Positions 34,959 through 42,985 of a stretch of DNA of 64,000 bases are shown piece by piece. The stretch's first letter is position 1, and the number at the start of each line of letters is the position of its first letter. The stretch comes from Hyalangium gracile (GTDB lineage Bacteria; Myxococcota; Myxococcia; Myxococcales; Myxococcaceae). The stretch lies in the NCBI RefSeq assembly GCF_020103725.1, contig NZ_JAHXBG010000029.1, positions 1-64,000 of the forward strand. Reading direction: 5' to 3'. The notes under the pieces are model-generated. The model was given only the letters and a program-made list of their open reading frames with translations, had not been told where the DNA came from and did not search any database. A program made the translations under genes and the position numbers.

Positions 34959-35768
34959 ATGACTGAGTCCGAGCGCGCGTTCCGTCGAGGCCCTTTCCCC
35001 ATCCGGTTCCGGCTCCTCCAGGTCCGCCGAACCACCCGCGTCAGTCCCCAGATGATGCGCGTGACGCTGGGGGGAGAAGAGCTGGCCGGCTTCCACAGCG
35101 AGGGGGCCGATGATCATGTGCGGCTGCTCTTCCCGGAGCCAGGAGCGCTCAAGCCCGTCATCCCCATCGTGGGCCCCCACGGCCTGAGCGTCCCCGAGGG
35201 CCAGAAGCGTCCCGTGGCCCGCGACTACACGCCTCGGCGGTACGATGCCGCCGCGGGCGAGCTGGACATCGACTTCGTGCTGCACGGCACGGGCCCTGGC
35301 GCCACCTGGGCCAGCAAGGCACGCGTGGGGGACTTCATCGCCGTGGGCGGCCCCCGTGGCTCGTTCATCGTCACCAACGACTTCGACTGGTACCTGTTCG
35401 CGGGGGACGAGACGGCGCTTCCCGCCATCGGCCGGAGGCTCGAGGAGCTCCCCGCCGGAGCGCGCGCCATCGCGTTCATCGAGGTAGCCGGCGCCGCGGA
35501 GGAGCAGCGGTTCGACACCCGGGCGAACGTGCAGGTGACCTGGCTGCACCGCAACGGAGCGGCGCCCGGCACCACCGACCTGCTGGAGAAGGCCATCCGT
35601 GGACTGGAGTTCCCACCGGGGGACTTCTTCGCGTGGGCGGCGGGCGAGGCGACCACGCTTCGCCCCATCCGCGAGCTGTTCCAGCAGCGCGTGGCGAACA
35701 AGAGCTGGGTCCGGGTGAACGGCTACTGGAAGCGGGGGATCGCCGACCACGACGAGCCCCACGACTGA
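34959..35768 (+). CDS. siderophore-interacting protein (ferric-chelate reductase)
   Basis: 269 residues from the ATG at 34959, preceded by AAGGAG. A ViuB/SIP flavoprotein: FAD-binding RDYTPRRYD (about 88-96), PRGSFIVTNDFDWYLFAGDETALPAI (about 127-152), and C-terminal FFAWAAGEATTLRPIRELF (about 225-243). It should reduce ferric-siderophore iron in the cytoplasm with NAD(P)H. The Fur-box-like site just upstream predicts iron repression. Confidence 0.92.
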   Translation: MTESERAFRRGPFPIRFRLLQVRRTTRVSPQMMRVTLGGEELAGFHSEGADDHVRLLFPEPGALKPVIPIVGPHGLSVPEGQKRPVARDYTPRRYDAAAGELDIDFVLHGTGPGATWASKARVGDFIAVGGPRGSFIVTNDFDWYLFAGDETALPAIGRRLEELPAGARAIAFIEVAGAAEEQRFDTRANVQVTWLHRNGAAPGTTDLLEKAIRGLEFPPGDFFAWAAGEATTLRPIRELFQQRVANKSWVRVNGYWKRGIADHDEPHD

Positions 35769-35888
35769 GCTTGGCATCCGCATGGCGCGCGGCGACGCGC
35801 CCTTCCAGGTTTTGGTGGCAGCCTCGGCCTCCTCGGTCTTAAAGGGGGTGCGAACTTCCATGGCCCCCGGGGCCAGGAGCGTGATCGC

Positions 35889-37193
35889 ATGATTCCGAGG
35901 CAAGGCCGGCTGGGACTCAGGATTCTCGTGGCACTGGGCGTGGGCCTGCTCACCGCTTGTGGTGGGCCCAGGCTCGCGCAGAAGCTCGAGCCGCTGAGCG
36001 GCACCCTGCAGCAGCAGGTCGACGAGCAGTACACCCCGGGCGTGGTCGTGCTGGTCCGACAGGCGGACCGTGATGACACCTACCTGAAGGCCGTGGGCAA
36101 GCTGGACCTCGAGCAGGGGACGCCGTTGCCCGAGGATGCGCTGTTCCGCATCGCCTCGATGACCAAGCCCGTCACCAGCGTCGCCGCGATGCTCCTGGTG
36201 GAGCAGGGCGCGATGGGCCTGGACGATCCCATCTCCAAGTACCTGCCCGAGTGGCGGAACCCCGTGGTGCTGGGCGAGCCCGATCCCTCCAGCCCCGGAG
36301 GCTACAAGACGAAGCCCGCGCAGACGCCCATCACCGTGCGGCACCTGCTGACCCACACCTCGGGCCTCTCGTATCGCTTCAAGCAGGATGCGCTCACTGC
36401 GCTCTACGTCCAGGCGGGCATCACCGACGGCTTCGAGCACACCTCCCGGACGCCCGCGGAGCAGTCTCGGGCCCTGGCCGCGCTGCCGCTCCTGCACGAG
36501 CCGGGCACGGCCTACGCCTACGGGCTCAGCACGGATGTGCTCGGCCATCTCATCGAGACCGTCTCCGGACAGCCGCTCGACCGATTCTTCGAGGAGCGCA
36601 TCTTCAAGCCCCTGGGGATGAAGGACACCGGGTTCTTCGTGCCTCTGGAGAAGCTCTCGCGCCTGGTGACGCTGTACCGGCGCACCCCGGCGGGCACGCT
36701 GGAGAAGGTGCCCGTGACCGGGCAGAACGTGACGGAGGGCCCCATCTCCTACGCGCCGGACTTCCACTACGCCGGGAGCAAGACGTACCGCTCGGGCGGC
36801 GCGGGGCTCGTGTCGACGGCACCCGACTATGCTCGCTTCCTGCTGATGCTCGCCAACGGCGGCGAGTACGAGGGCGTGCGGCTGCTGAAGAAGGAGACCG
36901 TGGACCTCATGACGAGCAATCAGATCGGCAACCTGCGGGCGGAGTTCGTCTCGGTGGGCTTCGGGCTCGGGTTCGGCGTGCAGGGTGATCCGACGCGCAC
37001 GAAGGACCTGGGCCCGGTGGGGTCCTACTTCTGGTCCGGCATCTTCAACACGACGTTCTGGGTCGATCCGCAGGCGAAGCTGATCGGCATCGTGCTGACG
37101 CAGGCCTGGGCGCTCGACTCCCCGGCGACCGACGCCATCCGCACCCGGATCCAATCCACGCTACAGCAGCCCACCGAGGAGGCTACCCGCTGA
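35889..37193 (+). CDS. beta-lactamase-family serine hydrolase lipoprotein
   Basis: 434 residues. Lipoprotein signal LGVGLLTACGG (about 16-26). It belongs to the class C/esterase-like family: SMTK (Ser90, Lys93), Tyr about 211 in YAYGLSTDVLG, and a late GG motif. GMKDTGFFV and HTSGLSYRF are family signatures. Members are D-Ala-D-Ala carboxypeptidases, esterases or beta-lactamases; the substrate cannot be read from the sequence. Its end overlaps the convergent P450 gene by 11 bases. Confidence 0.87.
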   Translation: MIPRQGRLGLRILVALGVGLLTACGGPRLAQKLEPLSGTLQQQVDEQYTPGVVVLVRQADRDDTYLKAVGKLDLEQGTPLPEDALFRIASMTKPVTSVAAMLLVEQGAMGLDDPISKYLPEWRNPVVLGEPDPSSPGGYKTKPAQTPITVRHLLTHTSGLSYRFKQDALTALYVQAGITDGFEHTSRTPAEQSRALAALPLLHEPGTAYAYGLSTDVLGHLIETVSGQPLDRFFEERIFKPLGMKDTGFFVPLEKLSRLVTLYRRTPAGTLEKVPVTGQNVTEGPISYAPDFHYAGSKTYRSGGAGLVSTAPDYARFLLMLANGGEYEGVRLLKKETVDLMTSNQIGNLRAEFVSVGFGLGFGVQGDPTRTKDLGPVGSYFWSGIFNTTFWVDPQAKLIGIVLTQAWALDSPATDAIRTRIQSTLQQPTEEATR

Positions 37194-38583
37194 CGGCCGC
37201 GGAGCGCCGCTCGAGGTGCATCGGCAGGCCGCCGCCGGGGCGCAAGGTGATGAGCGGCTCGGGCACGAGCGTGTAGTCCGGGGCCAGGCGCGGACGGAAG
37301 CGCTGGGCCACCGTGGCGACGATGAGCTGGGCCTCCATGAGGGCGAAGCTGTTGCCGATGCACTGGCGAGGCCCACCGCTGAACGGGAAGTAGGCGTAGC
37401 GCGGGCGCTGGGCGGCCCGCTCCGGCTCGAAGCGCTCCGGGAGGAACTCCTCGGGCTGCTCCCATATCTCCGGGTGGCGATGGGTCACCCACGGGCTCAG
37501 GTCCACGGAGGAGCCCCCGGGGATGTGGAAGCCGCAGACGACGTCGTCCCTCACCACCTTGCGGCTGAAGACGTAGGCGGGCGGGTAGAGCCGCAGCGCC
37601 TCATCCACCACCATGCGGGTGTAGGTGAGCCGGGGAACATCCTCCACCGTCGGCAGCCGTCCCCCGAGCACCGCGTCCAGCTCCTCGTGCAGGCGCGCCT
37701 CCACCCTCGGGTGCTTCGCCAGCAGGGCCCAGATCCACCCGAGCGTCGTGGCGGTCGTCTCGTGTCCGGCGACCAGCATGGTGAGGATCTCGTCGCGCAG
37801 CTGCTGATCGTCCATCCGCGCTCCGGTCTCCTCGTCGCGCGCGAGCATGAGCATGGACAGCAGGTCGCCGGTGTCCCCCTTCTTCCGGCGACGCTCGGAG
37901 ATGATGCGGAACACCGTCTCATCGAGCTCGCGCCGGGCGACGCGGAACGCGCGATCCTCTCCGAAGGGCAGCACCGGAGGCAGCACCCGGAAGGAGCGGA
38001 AGCGGGTGGTGACCTGCTCGCTGAGCTCGGTGAAGGCCCGACTCACCGTCTCGGCCTGCGGGCCCAGGTCCGTGCCGAACAGCGCCTCGCCCACGATGCG
38101 GAACGTCAGCCGCATCATCTCGGCCATCATCCCGAGCGGCTCGCCTCGCACGGCGTGCGGCTCCCAGCTCTCGAGCATGAAGGTGGTGGCTCGGACCATC
38201 TGCCCCGCCATGGCCGCGATGCGCTGGCGGTGGAAGGCGGGCTGGGCCAGGCGCCGCTGCCGGAGCCAGAACGTGCCCTGACTCGTCAGCAGTCCGTTCC
38301 CCACCACCCAGCGGGCCGTCGTGTAGGACAGGTGGTCCTTGGTGTAGTTGGCCACGTTGTCCTGGAGCACCTGCCGCACGCCATCCGGATGGCTCACCAG
38401 GAAGGAGGTGAGCGGGCCGAGCCGGTAGCGGGCCACATCTCCATGACGGCGCGCGGTCTCCAGCAGGAAGCCGAGCACGTCACGCCGCACCTCGGGCAGG
38501 ACACCGGACAGCAGGTGCCCGCTCGGGCCGGTGGCGCTCCGGGGAGCGCTCGGGGACGGAGTGCGCATGGTGGGCAGGTCCAT
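37183..38583 (-). CDS. cytochrome P450
   Basis: 466 residues, full P450 length with no membrane anchor. I-helix AGHETT (about 276-281), ExxR in DEALRLYPP (about 338), PERF and haem loop FSGGPRQCIG (Cys408). It is a soluble bacterial CYP of the CYP102/CYP110-like clade by motif style. The substrate is unknown; the neighbours give no pathway. No ferredoxin gene is adjacent, so redox partners are elsewhere. Confidence 0.93.
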   Translation of the reverse strand: MDLPTMRTPSPSAPRSATGPSGHLLSGVLPEVRRDVLGFLLETARRHGDVARYRLGPLTSFLVSHPDGVRQVLQDNVANYTKDHLSYTTARWVVGNGLLTSQGTFWLRQRRLAQPAFHRQRIAAMAGQMVRATTFMLESWEPHAVRGEPLGMMAEMMRLTFRIVGEALFGTDLGPQAETVSRAFTELSEQVTTRFRSFRVLPPVLPFGEDRAFRVARRELDETVFRIISERRRKKGDTGDLLSMLMLARDEETGARMDDQQLRDEILTMLVAGHETTATTLGWIWALLAKHPRVEARLHEELDAVLGGRLPTVEDVPRLTYTRMVVDEALRLYPPAYVFSRKVVRDDVVCGFHIPGGSSVDLSPWVTHRHPEIWEQPEEFLPERFEPERAAQRPRYAYFPFSGGPRQCIGNSFALMEAQLIVATVAQRFRPRLAPDYTLVPEPLITLRPGGGLPMHLERRSAAVSG

Positions 38584-38840
38584 GAGCGGATGATACCGCC
38601 GAAACCGCCCCTCCAGCCTCAGCGCTCCGAGCCCTTCCGCATCCCTGCGGACGCACCTCGAAGGCCTGGGGAAATTCCGCGCGAAATTCGGGCTGCGACA
38701 ATTCGGGGGGAACCTCGTCTTCCGAGCACGGGCACGAACCGCCCTCCTGGTCCCGAGAGGGCCAACCCCACGCGGCTGGCGGGATTCCCCCGCGCGGCCG
38801 AGGCGTGCCCTTCGCTCCGTTCGGGACTCGAGGAGAAGTC

Positions 38841-40469
38841 ATGCTTGAAGTGTATCGATGGCGAGTGAGCGCCGTCCGATGCGCCATGGCCTTTGCATTC
38901 GCCATGGCCTTCGTGGCGCTACCTGGAACAGCAGAGGCGCAGTCCTGCGCCGGGACGTGCTCGGGCGCGGCTCCGGGCGGCTCTTGTTACTGTGACCCGA
39001 GCTGCGTGCAGTACGGCGACTGCTGCGGCGACTACCAGACGTACTGCGGCAGCACCGGCCCCACCTGTCAGACGCAGTGCAACTCCGGCAGCGACTGCGG
39101 CTTCGCGTGCTCCGTGGGCAACGGCACCACGAGCTGGTGCGGCCACTACAGCTGCTACCTCCCGGAGCAGGACTCGATCGGCCCGTGCGCGGAGGCCTGC
39201 GACTACACCTCGTCCTGCCGAGCGGTCTGCACCACGGCGACTGGCGCCAGCTCCACTTGCAGCGCGTACACCTGCGCCAGCAGCACGCGGCCTTCCTTCA
39301 ACACCACGCCCTCCACCTCCGACCCTTGCACGCAGAGCGGCTCGGGCCTGACGTGGAACGTGACGTGCGCGAAGGAGACCAGCGTGCAGCGGCTGGGCAA
39401 CACCGCGCTCGGCATGGACGGCTGGGGCTACTACTCCTCGCGGCTGGCCATCGACACGGCGACGGCCCAGGCTGGCGTCAAGGCACGCTTCTACGTCGCC
39501 AACAAGGAGATCGGCTCCGCCACCAACCCCACGCTGGACGCCTACGCCCTGGTGCGCCCCATCGCCACCAACTGCAAGGACGGGCAGACGGGCCTCTACC
39601 TGCGCTTCAACGGCTCCATCGTCTGGAAGAAGACGATCGACAAGACGTGCATGACGGTGCCCACCCGGCTGACGCAGCTGCCGGGCCAGACGTGCGCGGA
39701 GGTGAACCTCTACACCGCCGGGAGCACCACCCCGGTCGTCATCTATGATCAGCAGATTCCGGGCGCGAAGATCAGCTTCCGCTACAGCGTCCACGGCATC
39801 GGCGCGAACATCTCCGCGGAGGCTCGGGCGAAGGTCCAGTACACGAGCAACTTCAAGCTCACCACGCGAGAGGCCACCGGCAAGCTGACGCCCGAGGCCA
39901 TCGGCAGCATCGCTGGCTCTGGCGGTGTGAGCATCTCCGCCTTCGGTGTCGGCGCGGAGATCGGCATCCGGGCCCAGACGGCCATCGTCGACTACGTGCT
40001 GCCCAACACGCTGGAGCTCACCACGCCGGCCAACACCCACCAGCTGGCCTTCCACTACAACATGGCCTACCAGCGCAAGCCCAACACCTGGACGCTGAAG
40101 GCCTACCTGAAGGTCTTCTTCTGGCTGGGCTCCAAGACGTGGACGCACAAGCTGGGCGGCGGCACGTGGGGCGGGGACAGCGCGCCGACGACGCTCATCG
40201 ACCGCTACTGGAACACCGGCTTCGACGGCCTGAACCCGCTGCTCTGCACGCAGCACGAGCAGAACTACAAGAACACCTGGCCCAGCTGCGGTGACGGCAT
40301 CTGCAACGGGGCGGAGACGGCCTGCGGCTGCATGAGCGACTGCGGTCCCTGCAACAGCTTCCCCACCTGCGGTGACGGCATCTGCGAGCCAGAGGAGTCC
40401 TGCTTCATGGACTGCGGCAGCGGGTGCCCGGACCCGATGCAGATCTCCTGCGTCGTGGACCCGCTGTAA
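38841..40469 (+). CDS. secreted Cys-rich protein with somatomedin-B-like domain
   Basis: 542 residues from the ATG at 38841 (AGGAGA upstream). Signal peptide about 1-33. A somatomedin-B-like knot follows (CAGTCSG...CYCDPSC...DCCGDYQTYC, about 36-68), spaced as in the eukaryotic domain (CxC, DCC, DYxxxC), then a second Cys-rich region. The central part is beta-rich with no recognised fold. The C-terminus has two CGDGIC repeats followed by Asp/Glu, as often in myxobacterial secreted proteins. It pairs with the next gene (36-base gap). Confidence 0.75.
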   Translation: MLEVYRWRVSAVRCAMAFAFAMAFVALPGTAEAQSCAGTCSGAAPGGSCYCDPSCVQYGDCCGDYQTYCGSTGPTCQTQCNSGSDCGFACSVGNGTTSWCGHYSCYLPEQDSIGPCAEACDYTSSCRAVCTTATGASSTCSAYTCASSTRPSFNTTPSTSDPCTQSGSGLTWNVTCAKETSVQRLGNTALGMDGWGYYSSRLAIDTATAQAGVKARFYVANKEIGSATNPTLDAYALVRPIATNCKDGQTGLYLRFNGSIVWKKTIDKTCMTVPTRLTQLPGQTCAEVNLYTAGSTTPVVIYDQQIPGAKISFRYSVHGIGANISAEARAKVQYTSNFKLTTREATGKLTPEAIGSIAGSGGVSISAFGVGAEIGIRAQTAIVDYVLPNTLELTTPANTHQLAFHYNMAYQRKPNTWTLKAYLKVFFWLGSKTWTHKLGGGTWGGDSAPTTLIDRYWNTGFDGLNPLLCTQHEQNYKNTWPSCGDGICNGAETACGCMSDCGPCNSFPTCGDGICEPEESCFMDCGSGCPDPMQISCVVDPL

Positions 40470-40505
40470 TCCCCTGACCTCAACCCACGGACACCCTCCA
40501 TTCCC

Positions 40506-42539
40506 ATGAATGCCACTCCTCTGAAGAAGCACTGGAAGCGGATCGCCTCGGTGATGATGGCCGCGGCGGCCCTCCTGGCGGCCGTTGGACTGTCGTTGTG
40601 GCGGCCGGCGGCGGAACCCTCCCCCGTCTCGGCGGCCACGCCCGACCTGCAAGAGCCTCCCGAGCCCCCCTCCCCGGCCGCGGCCGTGGAAGGGGCTCGC
40701 ACGGCCACCCGGGCGGTGTACCGCCTGGAGCAGACCGTCCACTTCACCCTGGACATCTCCAAGATGCTGGCCGGCATGGATCCCGGCACGCGCGCGGAGG
40801 TGACGGCCAACCAGCCCCGGACAGAGGTGGTGTCTCAGCTCAAGGGAATGGTGGAGTGGCAGCGGGTGCAGGGCGGAGAGGGCACCTGGGTGCGGGTGCG
40901 CTGGAAGGACACCGGCACCCAGGTGAGCTACCCCGGCAGCGGGCTGTCCGCTGCCGAGCAGGCTCAGCTCAGCGAGCAGGCCGTGAAGCAGTTCGACGGG
41001 GCAGAGGCGTACGTGCAGCTCGACGTGCGCAACCGCGTGGCCCAGGTGCGCGTGGGCTCCGGGCTGGCGCCCCAGGCCTATCCCCAGCTCCTCAATGTGC
41101 TGGAGAAGCTGGCGGTGACGGTGCCCGCGCGGCCCCCGGCGGAGTGGAACGCGGAGGAGCAGGACTCCTTCGGCCGCTACAACGGCGCCTACAGCGTGGA
41201 GGCGCAGAGCGGGCAGGAGCTGCTCTTCTCCAAGAAGAAGCGCTACCAGCAGCTCACCACCGTGGGCTCCAGCCCGGACGGTGAGCAGAGCCTGCAGGAG
41301 AAGCACGTGCAGAACCTGGGCAAGGCGCGCATCCGGTTCAACCTGGAGGAGCGCCGACTGCTGTCGGCCGAGGGCCGCTTCCGCACGTCCATCCGCCACT
41401 CGCTCATGGACGCGGACATCGACGAGACGTACTCCCTGCAGCCCGCGCCGCTGGAGTCCCTGGCCTCCGTGGCTCCGCCCGCCGCCGCCGAGCTGGGCGC
41501 GCTGCTGGCCAGCCTGGTGGAGCTCAACCCGCGCGTGGCGCTGCAGCAGACCCAGGCCCCGGTGGCGGTCCGCCCCGGCCTGGTGAACCTGGACCCGAAG
41601 CAGCTCGTCCGCAAGCTCACCGACACCCTGGAAGCCCTGCGGCGCCTGGAGAACTTCGACCCGCAGAGCGAGCAGGCTCGGCCGCTGATGGAGGACCTGG
41701 CCACGCTCTTCGCCACGGATCCGGAGCTGGCCCGGCGGACGCTCCGCCCCGCGCTTTCGAGCACCGAGAAGCCAGTGGGAGGCGACGTGCTGTCGGCGGT
41801 GGTGAGCGAGGCGCTGCGCCATGGGCCCGCGGGCCAGGGGCTTGCCGCGGATCTGCTGACCACCCCGGGGCTCCCGGAGGAGGGCTACGCCGCGGCGCTG
41901 GCCGGGATGGGCACTCGCGAGGACCTGGAGCAGCCGGGCCGCGACACGCTGATGCGGGTCCTGCGCCAGGAATTGTCCTCGGTGCCTCCCGACGTGGGCG
42001 CCAACGGGCCGCTGCTGGCCGGCTTCCAGGGAGCGGTGGCCCAGAAGCGCGACGGAGACTACGAGGAGTGGTTCACCGCGCTGGTCGACGAGCTGGCCAA
42101 GAGCCCCGTCCCCGAGCGCCAGGAGATGCTGCTGCTGGGCCTGGGCAACATGAGCGACGCTCGGCTGATGGCCATCGCCGAGCCCTACCTCACCAGCCCG
42201 CACGGCCATGTCCGACTGGCGGCCGCCACGGCGCTGCGCAACGTGCCGGACCCACGAGCCATGGGGCGCATCTTCACCGTCTTCCTGTCCGACCCGAGCA
42301 CGGAGGTGCGGCTGGCGGTGGTGGACCTCTTCAACGAGCTGGCCCCGCTGAACGCGGTGCTCACGCAGGCGCTCCAGTCCATGTCCGCGCAGGAAGACGC
42401 GGCCGTGCGAAAGAAGACGCTGGCGGTGCTGGGCTTCCGCAGCCAGTCGCGCGAGTTCATCTCGCAGTTCCTGAGCGACCCGGACCCCAATGTCCGTGAG
42501 CTCGCCCAGCTCTACCTGCAGCAGCTTCAGCAGCTGTAG
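40506..42539 (+). CDS. membrane-anchored HEAT-repeat protein
   Basis: 677 residues. One N-terminal membrane segment (about 12-33) and a Pro-rich linker. The middle region (about 60-330) is beta-rich and resembles the N-terminal lipid-binding part of vitellogenin-like proteins only loosely. The C-terminal half (about 350-677) has helical HEAT-type repeats (VRLAAATALRNVPDPRAMGRIF, VRLAVVDLFNELAPLN, VRKKTLAVLGFRS, VRELAQLYLQQL). It is likely a periplasmic scaffold working with the upstream secreted protein. Confidence 0.72.
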   Translation: MNATPLKKHWKRIASVMMAAAALLAAVGLSLWRPAAEPSPVSAATPDLQEPPEPPSPAAAVEGARTATRAVYRLEQTVHFTLDISKMLAGMDPGTRAEVTANQPRTEVVSQLKGMVEWQRVQGGEGTWVRVRWKDTGTQVSYPGSGLSAAEQAQLSEQAVKQFDGAEAYVQLDVRNRVAQVRVGSGLAPQAYPQLLNVLEKLAVTVPARPPAEWNAEEQDSFGRYNGAYSVEAQSGQELLFSKKKRYQQLTTVGSSPDGEQSLQEKHVQNLGKARIRFNLEERRLLSAEGRFRTSIRHSLMDADIDETYSLQPAPLESLASVAPPAAAELGALLASLVELNPRVALQQTQAPVAVRPGLVNLDPKQLVRKLTDTLEALRRLENFDPQSEQARPLMEDLATLFATDPELARRTLRPALSSTEKPVGGDVLSAVVSEALRHGPAGQGLAADLLTTPGLPEEGYAAALAGMGTREDLEQPGRDTLMRVLRQELSSVPPDVGANGPLLAGFQGAVAQKRDGDYEEWFTALVDELAKSPVPERQEMLLLGLGNMSDARLMAIAEPYLTSPHGHVRLAAATALRNVPDPRAMGRIFTVFLSDPSTEVRLAVVDLFNELAPLNAVLTQALQSMSAQEDAAVRKKTLAVLGFRSQSREFISQFLSDPDPNVRELAQLYLQQLQQL

Positions 42540-42548
42540 GCACGCGTT

Positions 42549-42578
42549 GGCGCCCCTGCGTGCCCTGGCGGGGGCGCC
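42549..42578. terminator. bidirectional terminator hairpin
   Basis: GGCGCCCCTG (42549-42558) pairs with CGGGGGCGCC (42569-42578), a 10-bp stem with one G-U pair, in the 51-base gap between convergent stop codons. Confidence 0.7.
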
Positions 42579-42590
42579 TTCACGCGGCCC

Positions 42591-42965
42591 TCAGCCTCGC
42601 TTTGCCCACCACTCTTCGAGCGGCATCGAGACGAGCTCCACCTGAGAGAGCTCGTCGCGAGAGGGGAGCGGCGCACCGGGCCAGAGCGTCTGGTACGCGT
42701 ATTCGATGATCGCTCGGACTTCCTCGGCATCGAACGGATAGCGGCCGCCGCCCCAGCTCTCATGGTCGATGCCGGGAGTGCTCAGGAGATAGCCGAGCCC
42801 GAGCCGCAGGAACTCCATGTCTCCATGCCGGACGGCCTTCTGCCGCATGATCATCACGTCATCGTGGTACCCGGAGAGATCATCCGGCGGCGAGTCATGG
42901 TCGTTGAAGAACCCGACCGTGACGTTGTCGAGGTAGTAGTCCAGCATGGATCTGGGAATCCGCAT
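42591..42965 (-). CDS. probable Rhs toxin immunity protein
   Basis: 124 residues from the ATG at 42965, with AAGGAG upstream. It starts 20 bases after the Rhs gene stop on the same strand, the standard place for an immunity gene. It is small, acidic and soluble (FFNDHDSPPDDLSGYHDDV, YPFDAEEVRAIIEYAYQTLW), a typical nuclease-inhibitor profile. No named family is recognised. The role is inferred from position and composition. Confidence 0.7.
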   Translation of the reverse strand: MRIPRSMLDYYLDNVTVGFFNDHDSPPDDLSGYHDDVMIMRQKAVRHGDMEFLRLGLGYLLSTPGIDHESWGGGRYPFDAEEVRAIIEYAYQTLWPGAPLPSRDELSQVELVSMPLEEWWAKRG

Positions 42966-42985
42966 GGAGCGGCGCTCCTTCCGCG

